DNA of 64,000 nt, taken from assembly GCF_002902365.1 (NCBI RefSeq), contig NZ_PPQC01000046.1, positions 266,926 to 330,925 on the forward strand. The letters run 5' to 3'. Positions within the stretch are counted from its first letter, which is position 1; every line of letters begins with the position of its first letter. This DNA comes from Staphylococcus cohnii subsp. cohnii. GTDB lineage: Bacteria; Bacillota; Bacilli; Staphylococcales; Staphylococcaceae. The notes beneath the pieces were generated by a model. It made no database searches. It was not told the DNA's origin and was given only the letters and a program-made list of their open reading frames with translations. The translations under genes and the position numbers were made by a program. Below are positions 46,446 through 55,913 of this stretch, one piece after another.

Positions 46446-46572
46446 TGCTTATACGCTCCTTTAATAGCACTTTACTAAATCTATTTTTGTCTTCATTATG
46501 ATTGTAATTAACTTTATATCATAATAATAGCAATTCGCTTAAATTTCAGGAAATAGTTATGGAATCACAACA

Positions 46573-47106
46573 TTAAATTATATATTCATGAATTCTACCG
46601 CTAGCTAGTGATTTTTGCACATCGATGACACGCTGATTTAATGAACCTTTATAAGGTAAATTGGGTTTGTATAAGTGATGAATGAAAGGACCGTCCACGA
46701 GTACATCTATATTTTTTAATAATTCATTTCTTTGATATTGATCATTCCTTAAGTATTCAAATAAAAATCCTGTCCATACCCATAAAGTTTTTTCATGACC
46801 AAAACGTTGTCTAAATGCATGAGCACATTTGAGTGTTATGTCTAAGTTGCAAAATGGCTCCCCACCTAAAATGCTTAAACCTTCTATATAATCCGGTTCA
46901 CAATTTTCTATTATTTCTTTCAAAATTTCATCATTAAATTTTTCACCATATTTAAAATTTTGTGCTGCTTTATTATAGCAATTTAAACATGCAAATGGAC
47001 ATCCTGAAACATATAAACTACATCTCACACCTTCGCCATCTACGAAACTTTGTGACTCTATTTTGGCAATATAACCTTGTCCATTTATGATATTTAATAT
47101 TGTCAT
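46573..47106 (-). CDS. nrdG: Anaerobic ribonucleotide reductase activating protein
   Basis: Radical-SAM activase that generates the glycyl radical in NrdD. The 177-residue protein has the cluster motif CPFACLNCYNKAAQN, preceded by DGEGVRCSLYVSGC, and GLSILGGEPFCN for SAM. The reading frame is open to 47142, but ATG 47106 overlaps the nrdD stop codon as ATGA and begins MTILNIINGQGYIAKIE, the usual NrdG start. It is translationally coupled to nrdD and functions only without oxygen. Confidence 0.94.
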   Translation of the reverse strand: MTILNIINGQGYIAKIESQSFVDGEGVRCSLYVSGCPFACLNCYNKAAQNFKYGEKFNDEILKEIIENCEPDYIEGLSILGGEPFCNLDITLKCAHAFRQRFGHEKTLWVWTGFLFEYLRNDQYQRNELLKNIDVLVDGPFIHHLYKPNLPYKGSLNQRVIDVQKSLASGRIHEYII

Positions 47107-48953
47107 ATCGATTGATTTTTTATATGTTTTACTCTTGCACAAATTTCTTTATGTCTACCTTCGATTGTAGGACGTTGCACTGGATTTCCTAAATAACCAC
47201 ATGTCCGTTTTACTACATCTACGGTTTTAGGATCACTATTTCCACATTCCGGACACTGATATCCTGTTGGGGTTGTTTTAAAATCACCTTTAAAATCACA
47301 TAAACGACAATGATCTATAGGGATATTTGTTCCTAGATAACTGATTTTGTCATATGAATAATCCCAAACCGCTTCTAATGCTTTAATATTATGATCTAAT
47401 TTTGGATATTCACAATAATGTATGTAACCACCGCTAGCATAAAATGGATAATCTTTTTCAAAATCTATCTTTTCAAACGGTGTAATATCTTTTCGCACAT
47501 CGTAGTGGAACGAATTTTGATAATATCCCTTGCTCGTAATATCTAATATATCTCCGAACTTTTCTTTATCTAATCTGCAAAAACGATCTGTTAAAGACTC
47601 ACTTGGTGTACTATAGATACTAAACCAAATATCGTAGCGTTCTGTCCATTCCAATTGATAAACTTTCATAGCTTTTAATATTTGAAGCGTAAATGCTTTA
47701 CCTCTTGCTGTTTTTTCCCATTTAGGGCCATAAAACACTGTAGCTGCCTCATACAAACCTATATAACCGATCGACAGCGTGGCACGTTTATTTTTAAATA
47801 GTGACATTACACTATCTTCATCACTTAAATAATGTTTAAAAGCACCATTTTTATATAAAATAGGGGCGTTATCAGGCGTAGCTTGTTCCATACGTTTAAT
47901 GCGATAAACTAATGCATCGTGCATAATTTGCATTCTCTCATGAAATATTTCCCAGAACTTTTCCATATCACCATTTGATTCTATAGCTATCCTAGGTACA
48001 TTAAGCGTAACTACCCCTAAATTACATCTTCCATTATTTTCTGCTTCACCTTGCTTATTTTTCCATTCTGGTAAAAAAGAACGACAACCCATTGGCGCTT
48101 TAAAATCACCTAAAATTTCTACTGTTTTATCATAATTTAATATATCTGGGTACATTCTTTTTGTAGAACACTCTAACGCTAATTTTTTAATATCATAATT
48201 AGGGTCATCTTGACTAAAATTCACCCCTTTTTTAATGGAAAAAACGAGTTTAGGAAAGATGGCTGTAATACGATCTTTTCCGAGTCCTTTTATTCGTGTT
48301 TTCAATATAGCTTGTTGAATTTTTCTACTATATTCATCTATACCTAGGCCAAAACCAAGAGTGACAAATGGCGTTTGTCCATTTGAAGTATAAAGTGTAT
48401 TTATTTCATATTCTAGACTTTCAATTGCGTCATTAATGTCTTGTGTAATTTGATGATCAACATAAGCATCAATATGTGTATCTTCAACAAATTGTTGCGC
48501 TAATTTTCGATGTTTTGCTTCATTATATTTTACGTAGTCACTTAATAATTCATCTACTCTATCAATGGTACAACCCCCATACTGACTACTAGAAACGTTA
48601 GCGATAATTTGAACTAGCTGAGCTGAAGCTGTTTGAATTGATTTTTGAGATGTTACAGATGCATTGCCAATTCGAAAGCCATGTTTCAACATATTTTTAG
48701 CATCGATCAAACAACAGTTAGTGAGTGGTTGGAAAGGGTGATAATCTAAATCATGGAAATGTATATCACCACTTTTATGTGCCTCTGCTATATGTTTAGG
48801 CAATAAGTAATCTAAAGCATATGATTTAGATACAACACCTGCTGTTAAATCTCTCATCGTAGAAAAAGTGGCACTATCTTTATTCGCATTTTCGTTAATA
48901 ACTGTAGGATCTTTTGTAATAAGTTTCGTCAAATCTTGTTCTAATTTATTCAT
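47103..48953 (-). CDS. nrdD: Anaerobic (class III) ribonucleoside-triphosphate reductase
   Basis: Reduces ribonucleoside triphosphates to deoxy forms under anaerobiosis. The 616-residue protein has HFHDLDYHPFQPLTNCCLID with conserved Cys, SSSQYGGCTIDRVDE, and the C-terminal zinc site CRLCDFKG...CPECG. The glycyl-radical site is RTCGYLGNP, with Gly near residue 586. No N-terminal ATP-cone of the E. coli type is evident, as in other staphylococci. nrdG overlaps its 3' end. Two NrdR boxes lie just upstream. AAGGGG before ATG 48953. Confidence 0.96.
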   Translation of the reverse strand: MNKLEQDLTKLITKDPTVINENANKDSATFSTMRDLTAGVVSKSYALDYLLPKHIAEAHKSGDIHFHDLDYHPFQPLTNCCLIDAKNMLKHGFRIGNASVTSQKSIQTASAQLVQIIANVSSSQYGGCTIDRVDELLSDYVKYNEAKHRKLAQQFVEDTHIDAYVDHQITQDINDAIESLEYEINTLYTSNGQTPFVTLGFGLGIDEYSRKIQQAILKTRIKGLGKDRITAIFPKLVFSIKKGVNFSQDDPNYDIKKLALECSTKRMYPDILNYDKTVEILGDFKAPMGCRSFLPEWKNKQGEAENNGRCNLGVVTLNVPRIAIESNGDMEKFWEIFHERMQIMHDALVYRIKRMEQATPDNAPILYKNGAFKHYLSDEDSVMSLFKNKRATLSIGYIGLYEAATVFYGPKWEKTARGKAFTLQILKAMKVYQLEWTERYDIWFSIYSTPSESLTDRFCRLDKEKFGDILDITSKGYYQNSFHYDVRKDITPFEKIDFEKDYPFYASGGYIHYCEYPKLDHNIKALEAVWDYSYDKISYLGTNIPIDHCRLCDFKGDFKTTPTGYQCPECGNSDPKTVDVVKRTCGYLGNPVQRPTIEGRHKEICARVKHIKNQSI

Positions 48954-48967
48954 TTTACCCCTTCTTT

Positions 48968-49014
48968 TCTATATATTGTATATAAACATAATTTATACCA
49001 CAATATATAGTGTT
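48968..49014 (-). promoter_or_regulatory. Pair of NrdR boxes before nrdDG
   Basis: Two AT-rich 16-base elements, ACACTATATATTGTGG (49014-48999) and ATATACAATATATAGA (48983-48968) on the minus strand, match the NrdR consensus acaCwATATaTwGtgt. Their centres are 31 bases apart, three helical turns, as is usual for NrdR operator pairs. Confidence 0.75.
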
Positions 49015-49118
49015 TCAATGTTAAGAAGGGCTGTTAACAAATATGTCATAAACTTGTTACGATTTAAGAAACATTAATTTTTATTCTAAAATTTTTGCTT
49101 TTGAGAAATGTAAACGTC

Positions 49119-50120
49119 CTATTTTATGCTTTTAGCAAAATGCGTATATAATGCATGCGCTTGTGCTTCATCTTCTAATCCATAAACATTCATACGGCCA
49201 TCTTTAAATAAAGTAATATCGGTGTCGTTATAAGAAAGTAATTTAGCAAAACTATTTGCTTTTTTAATTTTTGCAGGTAGATAATGCGCATATTCAAACA
49301 TTTTTTCATCGAAACGAAGCAAAAATGTATCGCCACATTGAGACTCTACGTTTGTAGGCTGAGGTTGATTAAGTAAATCATATTGCTGATGTACACAAAT
49401 ACTACAATTGCTATTTTTAAGTTGGTTGATATTCACTGTATGATACTGAATTGAAAAAGTATCTATCGTTATTAATTTTTGAGAGAATCCAGCTGATGTT
49501 AGCCAACGCAATAATTCTGAGACTTCCATGCTAGCTACTTGGTATATGACTGTAGGCAACACACCATTAATAGAACAACTTTCTGCAGATTCAGGTATTT
49601 TATCGAGCACACATTTTAAACATGGTCCTTTATAATCAATGCCATAAATGGTGCCTTGACTTCCAATTGCAGCCCCATAAATCCAAGGTATCGAAAATTT
49701 GTGGCATGCTTCGTTAATCAAGTACCTAATTTTAAAATGATCCATTCCATCCATGACGATAGCAGGATTAGAGTTTCTTAAAATGTGTTCAATGTTGGTG
49801 CAAGTTATTTCTTGGTATAATGCGTTGATTTTAATATTAGAATTTATATCTAATAAATGCTTTTTTAATGCTTCTACTTTAGGTACCATCATTTGTGCAT
49901 CATTTTCAGTATAAGTGGCTTGCCTATGTAAATTTGATATTTCTACAATATCCATATCAATTATTGTAAGTTCGCCAACTCCCATACGTGATAATATTTC
50001 TGCACAATGACTTCCTAATGCTCCGGCTCCTACGATCATCACGTGTGTTTGTTCTAGTTTACGCTGACCATTTCTTCCAAAATTTTTATAACGTATTTGA
50101 CGAGAATACCTTTCCATCAT
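49119..50120 (-). CDS. thiF: ThiF, ThiS adenylyltransferase
   Basis: Adenylates the C-terminal glycine of ThiS and helps load it with sulfur for thiazole synthesis. The 333-residue E1-like protein has [20 protein letters not shown], the nucleotide-binding [33 protein letters not shown] and zinc cysteines CLKCVLD and CSICVHQ. The C-terminal extension of about 90 residues makes it longer than E. coli ThiF and MoeB-like. It overlaps thiG by four bases (ATGA) and is the last gene of the operon. MoeB is the alternative, excluded by position. Confidence 0.92.
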   Translation of the reverse strand: MMERYSRQIRYKNFGRNGQRKLEQTHVMIVGAGALGSHCAEILSRMGVGELTIIDMDIVEISNLHRQATYTENDAQMMVPKVEALKKHLLDINSNIKINALYQEITCTNIEHILRNSNPAIVMDGMDHFKIRYLINEACHKFSIPWIYGAAIGSQGTIYGIDYKGPCLKCVLDKIPESAESCSINGVLPTVIYQVASMEVSELLRWLTSAGFSQKLITIDTFSIQYHTVNINQLKNSNCSICVHQQYDLLNQPQPTNVESQCGDTFLLRFDEKMFEYAHYLPAKIKKANSFAKLLSYNDTDITLFKDGRMNVYGLEDEAQAHALYTHFAKSIK

Positions 50121-50884
50121 AAAAATCCGATTCCTTCTGTTGGACTTGAAGCTTGAGCTGTATACTTAACTGGTATTCTTCCTGCCTGATAACTCATTCT
50201 TCCTGCTTGAATGCCCAACTTCATAGCTTCTGCCATCTTCCCTGAATCTTTCGCACTTGAAATTGCTGTGTTTAATAGAATGGCATCTGCACCTAATTCC
50301 ATAGCATGGCATGCATCTTTTGGTGATCCTACACCTGCATCGACTATTACAGGTACATTGGCGCGTTCAATAATATAACGTAGATTTAAAGGATTATTTA
50401 TTCCTCTTCCAGTACCAATAGGTGAAGCTAGTGGCATAATTGCATGCACACCTAATTCTTCTAGACGTTTGGCAAGTACAACATCATTTGAAATGTAAGG
50501 ACACACTGTATAACCTTTTTCTAGCAAAACTTTGCATGCCTCATATGTTTCTAAAGGATCGGGTAGTAAGGTTTCCTGATCACCTATCACTTCTACTTTA
50601 ATCATGTCACAAAGATTGGCGTGGTTAGCAATTTCTGCAATTCTTATCGCTTCCTCAGCTGATGTTGCACCAGCAGTATTAGGAAAAGTAACAAAGTTTG
50701 ATAAGTCAACTTTTGCTAAAGGATTAGGTAATTTCTCATCATATAAGTTCATTCGACGCACTGCAAAAGTTAAAACCTCTGTTTCAGACGCATTTATAGC
50801 TTCCTTTTGAATGGCTTCTGTTTCAAATTTACCAGTTCCTAATAACAATCTTGAATTGAATTCAAATTTTCCTATTTTAAACAT
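50117..50884 (-). CDS. thiG: ThiG, thiazole synthase
   Basis: Makes the thiazole phosphate of thiamine from deoxyxylulose 5-phosphate, dehydroglycine and ThiS-thiocarboxylate. The 255-residue TIM barrel has the start [17 protein letters not shown], the Schiff-base Lys in [27 protein letters not shown] and [20 protein letters not shown], all family-defining. It begins one base after thiS and overlaps thiF. The dehydroglycine source is not encoded in this operon. Confidence 0.96.
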   Translation of the reverse strand: MFKIGKFEFNSRLLLGTGKFETEAIQKEAINASETEVLTFAVRRMNLYDEKLPNPLAKVDLSNFVTFPNTAGATSAEEAIRIAEIANHANLCDMIKVEVIGDQETLLPDPLETYEACKVLLEKGYTVCPYISNDVVLAKRLEELGVHAIMPLASPIGTGRGINNPLNLRYIIERANVPVIVDAGVGSPKDACHAMELGADAILLNTAISSAKDSGKMAEAMKLGIQAGRMSYQAGRIPVKYTAQASSPTEGIGFL

Positions 50885-50885
50885 C

Positions 50886-51089
50886 TTATCCGCCTCCTAC
50901 AAATTCTAGTAATTCTAAACAATCTTTATCATTAACGATATAATCTTGAAATTGGTTTTGTTTAATTAATTTTTTATTATGTTCAACAATCACTCTCTTT
51001 TCGTCTAAACCGAGTGTTTGTAATATTTCTTGTATATTTAAAGGATTTTCAAATGTGAAATTATCACCATTAATAACGCAATGCATCAT
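50886..51089 (-). CDS. thiS: ThiS, sulfur carrier protein
   Basis: Small ubiquitin-like protein (67 residues) that carries sulfur as a C-terminal thiocarboxylate. It begins [20 protein letters not shown] and ends LLEFVGGG, the required Gly-Gly terminus, although with one extra Gly. Located between tenI and thiG. AAAGGAATG precedes the start. Confidence 0.93.
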   Translation of the reverse strand: MMHCVINGDNFTFENPLNIQEILQTLGLDEKRVIVEHNKKLIKQNQFQDYIVNDKDCLELLEFVGGG

Positions 51090-51131
51090 GATTCATTCCT
51101 TTCTCACTTATTGATTAGTAAACAATTAACC

Positions 51132-51719
51132 TTATGTTGCTTCATAGTTTAACCATGCTCTGTGTAAGGCTTGTACTGTTTTTATCGAGTGATTAAATAT
51201 TGATATACCTGCGATACCTTGAAATCCCTTAGGTAAATGAGACATCGTTTTTAAATTAATACCACCTAATGCGACTACAGGAATATCACTTTTCAATACA
51301 TCGTTGATCTCAATTAATGATTTGGGTGCTAACCCTTTTTTAGACTTTGTTTCAAATACGTGCCCATAAAGTACAAAATCCAAATTTAAATCCTCTGCAT
51401 ATTGGATCGACTGGCGACTGTGTGTAGACATACTTATTTTTATGTTTGAACTATGTTGTTTTAAAGCACGGATTTGCTCATCATTTTCTCTAAAATGTAT
51501 ACGTGACAAGTCGCAAGATTGGAGTACATGATAATCACTGTGAATAATAATTTTATCTTTCGGAAAATGCCGTTGCTTTAGTTGGTTTATCCATTCTATC
51601 GTCTCAGAAGTACACATCGGTGATCTGACGATTAGATAATCTAAATAAGGTTCAATTTCGCAATAATTAATGCTATCTTGCTTGGTTAATTTATGATAAC
51701 TGGTAATCGCAATAATCAC
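51132..51719 (-). CDS. tenI: TenI, thiazole tautomerase (ThiE family)
   Basis: Aromatises the product of ThiG. The TIM barrel of about 195 residues belongs to the ThiE/TenI family: KDKIIIHSDYHVLQSCDLSR, STHSRQSIQYAEDLNLDFVL with the catalytic-type His, YGHVFETKSKKGLAP and VALGGINLKTMSHLPKG. The thiamine-phosphate synthase residues for the pyrimidine are not evident, which favours TenI over ThiE. The frame opens at GTG 51728, but AGGAG at about 51733 is better spaced from GTG 51719. First gene after the riboswitch and its terminator. Confidence 0.85.
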   Translation of the reverse strand: MIIAITSYHKLTKQDSINYCEIEPYLDYLIVRSPMCTSETIEWINQLKQRHFPKDKIIIHSDYHVLQSCDLSRIHFRENDEQIRALKQHSSNIKISMSTHSRQSIQYAEDLNLDFVLYGHVFETKSKKGLAPKSLIEINDVLKSDIPVVALGGINLKTMSHLPKGFQGIAGISIFNHSIKTVQALHRAWLNYEAT

Positions 51720-51736
51720 TATAATCACTCCTAAAA

Positions 51737-51780
51737 TAAAAAAACGTTATTTTTCCTATTTGGAAAAATAACGTTAATGT
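51737..51780 (-). terminator. Riboswitch-controlled terminator before tenI
   Basis: AACGTTATTTTTCC and GGAAAAATAACGTT form a perfect stem with a five-base loop, followed on the minus strand by a run of seven T. It is the expression platform of the TPP riboswitch immediately upstream. Confidence 0.88.
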
Positions 51781-51796
51781 GAACGGACAAATATGG

Positions 51797-51912
51797 TTTA
51801 TAACGCCACTTTTCCTACGCCAGTACAAACTGGATCAGGTTCAAGGAATTCTAGCGTATCACGCTAGTCTCAGCCTTTTTATCCTAAAGGCACTTCCAGT
51901 GGTTAAACTTAG
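51797..51912 (-). ncRNA. TPP riboswitch (THI element)
   Basis: Minus-strand leader with the conserved CTGAGA in AAAAGGCTGAGACTAGCG, the TTGAACCTGATCCAGTTT block and the closing CCACTGGAAGTGCC helix. It has the extra P3 stem TAGCGTGATACGCTA. Thiamine pyrophosphate binding would favour the downstream terminator and shut off tenI-thiS-thiG-thiF. The signature is unmistakable. Confidence 0.95.
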
Positions 51913-52058
51913 CTCTATTTAATTAATGTGAATTTTACAATTAATTTATGTTTAATTTAACGTAAAAACTGTATTTTTTCAACCTTATATATTTTCAGCT
52001 TATTATTTTCTAGGAAATATCATGACAAATCATGCATGATTGTTGCTATAACATAATT

Positions 52059-53546
52059 TTAGTGAGAGATTTTTAATAATTCCTTTGTTATTTCTTTAGT
52101 CTCATCGTAAACTTTTTGGTATATTGCAAAATATTTCATATATTGCATATGACGTTCTACACTGGGTTCAAATACTTTATCATATTGAATAAATTGTTGA
52201 ACCATCTCAGCGACATTATTAAACCACCCTACACCTTTTGCTGCTATCATCGCTGCACCCATACTTGGTCCTTCTTCATGCTTTAATTTATATACTTTAG
52301 CGTTAAAGATATCTGCTTGTAACTGAAGCCAAAAATCACTTTTAGCCCCACCACCGATAGAAATCATTTCTTTAATTTTTTTATCATTTTTACGTAAATA
52401 ATAGATAGATTCATATAATGCAAAAGTGATGCCTTCAATCACAGCACGAGCCATATCTTTATTATTATGCATATGACTTAAGCCAATAAAACTTCCTCTA
52501 ATTTGACTATCACCATGGGGTGTACGTTCTCCTGATAAATATGGTGCATATATTAAACCATTACTCCCTAGAGAAGATTGTTTAGCTTCACCCAAAATTT
52601 GACTATAAGTTAAGCTTGGCGTAATGTTTTTTTGAAACCATTTTAAACTATCGCCTGCAGCTAATATGACACCCATTGCATATGATTTTTGAGGGAGCAC
52701 ATGATTAAAATGATGTATATTGTGACCATAAGTCCCTGTATTCTCAGAATCACACGCTAATATGACACCAGAAGTACCAATACTACATAATGTATCGCCA
52801 TCACTAATAGCGCCTGCTCCTAATGCGCCACAGGCATTGTCTCCGCCCCCAGCATATACTGCAACATTTTTATCTAAACCTAATTCCTCTGCAATTGAAG
52901 TATTAAGGTACCCTACAAAATCTTGTGATTCAATTAAATTTGGACAAAGTTGGTATACACCGTAATATTCACAAATATTTTTATTCCAACACTTATTTGC
53001 TATATCCATTAACAATGTGCTTGATCCGTCAGAATATTCCATATTTATCGTATCTGTGAATTTAAATCTCACATAATCTTTAGGTAGTAAAAAGACATTT
53101 GCTTTGGACCAAATCAACGGTTCATTTTCTTTAACCCATAACAACTTCGTTAACGTAAAGCCCTCTAAAACAGGGTTATCCATGACATATTCACCAAATT
53201 GTTGTTTTATTTGTTCACACTGAAATGTGGATCTTGTATCATTCCATAAAATGGCATTTCTAAGTGGTTGAAATTGATGGTCAAGTAACACTAAACTATG
53301 CATTTGACCAGAGAATGATATACCTTTAACCTTCATATCTGCTAACTTTTCCGAATTCAATAAGTACTTTATACAATCTTTAGAGGCTTCAAACCAATCT
53401 TCTGGATTTTGTTCACTAAAACCTGTTTGTTGATTAATAACATGAATTGGTTCACTAGTAACATCTAAAACGTCACCTTTTTTATTAATAGCAATGGCTT
53501 TAACAGAACTTGTACCGATATCTATGCCTAATACAATCTCTTTCAC
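52059..53546 (-). CDS. xylB: Xylulokinase (FGGY family)
   Basis: Phosphorylates D-xylulose with ATP to xylulose 5-phosphate. The protein of about 495 residues has VLGIDIGTSSVKAIAINKKG, ISFSGQMHSLVLLD, typical of xylulokinase, and NAILWNDTRSTFQCEQIKQ. It also has YAGGGDNACGALGAGAISDG and GGGAKSDFWLQLQADIFNA. No xylose isomerase or transporter is next to it, unlike the classical xyl operon; it may serve xylulose or arabitol catabolism. Frame open at ATG 53555, but GTG 53546 is better spaced from AAAGGATGG. Divergently placed from nothing; a lone gene. Confidence 0.82.
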   Translation of the reverse strand: MKEIVLGIDIGTSSVKAIAINKKGDVLDVTSEPIHVINQQTGFSEQNPEDWFEASKDCIKYLLNSEKLADMKVKGISFSGQMHSLVLLDHQFQPLRNAILWNDTRSTFQCEQIKQQFGEYVMDNPVLEGFTLTKLLWVKENEPLIWSKANVFLLPKDYVRFKFTDTINMEYSDGSSTLLMDIANKCWNKNICEYYGVYQLCPNLIESQDFVGYLNTSIAEELGLDKNVAVYAGGGDNACGALGAGAISDGDTLCSIGTSGVILACDSENTGTYGHNIHHFNHVLPQKSYAMGVILAAGDSLKWFQKNITPSLTYSQILGEAKQSSLGSNGLIYAPYLSGERTPHGDSQIRGSFIGLSHMHNNKDMARAVIEGITFALYESIYYLRKNDKKIKEMISIGGGAKSDFWLQLQADIFNAKVYKLKHEEGPSMGAAMIAAKGVGWFNNVAEMVQQFIQYDKVFEPSVERHMQYMKYFAIYQKVYDETKEITKELLKISH

Positions 53547-53805
53547 ATATACCATCCTTTAATTTATAGTTACTTTTTTAACTATTTATTTTCAATGTCA
53601 CTCACGTTATATTTATAGCACAATATATTTGAAAATAAAAATTGTTTTTATAAAGAAAATATTTTCAGTTCAATTTTTATACATCAAACAAGTAACAACA
53701 ATGAATGATATAACATTTTTACATTAAGAAATGTAGTGATCCTGTTTTCAATGTTTTAAAATACATTAGCTATTTTTAAGTTCATACAAATTTATTAAAA
53801 CTAAA

Positions 53806-53845
53806 ACAAAAAAGCACTGAGATATTTTTTCTCAGTGCATAAAAG
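53806..53845 (-). terminator. Terminator of the AEC transporter gene
   Basis: GCACTGAGA pairs with TCTCAGTGC across a T-rich loop, followed on the minus strand by TTTTTTGTTTTAG. The rest of 53556-53881 contains no gene. Confidence 0.85.
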
Positions 53846-53881
53846 TATAAGGAATGATAATGCATGTAACCTTTTAAGTAT

Positions 53882-54805
53882 CTAAAATAGTAGTTTAGAA
53901 GCGTAAATAACAACCACCACAGTAATTGAACTTAATAAAGTAGATAAAAAGACAAGCTCTGCTGCAAGTTCTGGGTGATTGTCATACTCCTGAGCAATCA
54001 CAGAACTATTTACTGACGTCGGCATTGCTGAAGCAATAAACAAAGTTTGCGCAATCACGCCTTCAATACCCATGATTTTTATAATTATTAATGCGATGAC
54101 TGGTCCAATCACTAAGCGTACAAATATAAAAATATATGATAATGACCACTTAAAAGTAAAGTTTATATTGGCAATTTGTGCGCCTAACATAATTAAAGCA
54201 ATTGCAATCATCGCATCCGCTACATAGTTAGCTGGCGTCCAAATAAATTCTGGTATAGGTATATCAGCATAATTTAAAATAATTGCAAACAGCAAAGCGT
54301 ATAATACTGGCATTTTAAAATAACCTAACATCGCTTTCAATTTTCCAATTTGTGCAGATTGTATTGCGAAAATACCATATGAAAAAGTGAAAATATTTTG
54401 TAATGATAAAACGATGACTTGTACTGACATCGCTAGTGGATCACCCTTGAATACTAGATCATTGACTGGGACACCATAGTTTCCAGAATTAAAAAATAAT
54501 ACACTATTGGTTAGCGTTGTAGCCTCGCCCTTATCCCTTTTGTTTACTAAAGTTAAAACTTTTCCCACTATATATAAAAAAATGATGTATATTATGAAAA
54601 ACACTACAATATACAATAATAAACGCAGTTCAAAATTTGTTTTATAAAATTTTACAAAAATAAATCCTGGAACAAACACATAGATATTTAATTTAGCTAA
54701 AGTCTTCAAATCTAGAGTGAACTTTTTCTGTAAGATAAATCCTAATGCTATCATTATAAAAATAGGTAATAACACACTCTGTAATATATAAGCCATTTCA
54801 CTCAT
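53882..54805 (-). CDS. AEC-family transporter
   Basis: Membrane carrier of about 307 residues with ten hydrophobic segments of the auxin efflux carrier (AEC) family. It contains FNSGNYGVPVNDLVFKGD, the signature PAMPTSVNSSVIAQEYD-like stretch (SAMPTSVNSSVIAQEYDNHP) and a terminal helix. Bacterial members carry malate, malonate or amino acid derivatives. The frame is open upstream to 54838, but ATG 54805 (MSEMAYIL) preceded by GGGAG is the sensible start. Not associated with other genes here. The substrate is unknown. Confidence 0.85.
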   Translation of the reverse strand: MSEMAYILQSVLLPIFIMIALGFILQKKFTLDLKTLAKLNIYVFVPGFIFVKFYKTNFELRLLLYIVVFFIIYIIFLYIVGKVLTLVNKRDKGEATTLTNSVLFFNSGNYGVPVNDLVFKGDPLAMSVQVIVLSLQNIFTFSYGIFAIQSAQIGKLKAMLGYFKMPVLYALLFAIILNYADIPIPEFIWTPANYVADAMIAIALIMLGAQIANINFTFKWSLSYIFIFVRLVIGPVIALIIIKIMGIEGVIAQTLFIASAMPTSVNSSVIAQEYDNHPELAAELVFLSTLLSSITVVVVIYASKLLF

Positions 54806-55139
54806 CCTAGAACACTCCCTCGTAAGAAACTTTAACACTAGATATATTCATTTGTATTTAAGCTAAATTTAGATATCTGACTTTTAAAACTATGTTGTTT
54901 GTATACTTTAAAAATATAAAAATTAGGAGTGAAATAAAAATTGATAAATTAGAAATCAATTTCATATTTCAACTCCCATATTGTATCAATAAAATTCTAC
55001 ACTTTACTAAGGTTACACTATTTTAATTTGTACATCATTTAATGGATTTGCTTTATTATTTAAAAGGGATTTATAACAATAAGATAATATATCATTCGTC
55101 TCTTCGGTTGTCTTCATCGTTATTAGTAGTATTATTAAT

Positions 55140-55262
55140 CTACTTTTGTTCATTGCTGTTATTTTCTTGCTTTCTTTTGTTTCGTTTTTTTTCTTCCAAA
55201 ATTGACATAACTATAAAGCCAACAACTAATAGTGGTGTAAGTATACCAATCATCATCATCAT
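55140..55262 (-). CDS. Small single-helix membrane protein, 40 residues
   Basis: Short minus-strand frame starting with four consecutive ATG codons, preceded by GAGGTGAG, a strong ribosome site. The product reads MMMMIGILTPLLVVGFIVMS, a single membrane helix, then a highly charged tail (ILEEKKRNKRKQENNSNEQK) and a TAG stop. The helix plus charged tail and the ribosome site argue that this is real, while the plus-strand frame over it (55042-55266) is its shadow. I do not recognise the family. It is not in an operon. Confidence 0.6.
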   Translation of the reverse strand: MMMMIGILTPLLVVGFIVMSILEEKKRNKRKQENNSNEQK

Positions 55263-55913
55263 TTAGCTCACCTCATTCGTTCATTTCAATTTAATGTCTA
55301 AATTAACCTTTACTATCAATTTACATGTTTTTGTTATCTTCCTCAATAGAACAACCTATTTTATTATATTTTAAATTAGTTTAATAATTATCTCTATTCA
55401 TTTTTCACTTGATATTACACCCATTCGTGTTCGACAATCTACTTTTTTCGCTTATCTGTCTGAAATGTTACTTTAGTTGTTCATATTACATCTTTTATAA
55501 AAGCTAAAAGTCTTAACTTTATTGCTAAATCATAACGATAATTACCAAAATAATTGCCATAATGAAATGCTGAACATATTTTCAATTATTTAATCCTTCA
55601 ATATTATTCACGAATTGTTCGGATTTATTACTATTTTAGTGCACAATAATAGAATATATTATAAACAGATGAAAAAATTATCCATTTTTTTAGTTTTAGA
55701 ATTTTATTTTATTATAATTACGCAACATTAATTGACTTATTAAATTTAAAAAGAGTACTATTTAAATAAATGAAATTAAATTCAAGTATATCTACATATC
55801 TTGAACGAATTTATTGTGTACACTCTCAAGACCTTAATACTTAATCTGATTCTCATTTTACTATAAATCATTGCCAATTTTACTAGCTAACATTTAAGGA
55901 AAGGAGGGGTTTA
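55263..55913. other. Gene-free AT-rich interval
   Basis: About 650 bases with no supportable gene or clear hairpin on either strand. It presumably contains the promoter of the AraC-type gene and the promoter of the small membrane ORF. I see no repeat or conserved RNA signature. Confidence 0.6.

Noticed and set aside
52028-52045. Palindrome AATCATGCATGATT downstream of the xylulokinase gene
   Set aside because: No T-run follows and there is no matching copy elsewhere, so neither terminator nor operator can be supported.
55042-55266. Plus-strand frame of 74 codons
   Set aside because: It lies antisense over a short minus-strand frame with a strong ribosome site and a sensible membrane-helix product; its own start has no ribosome site.
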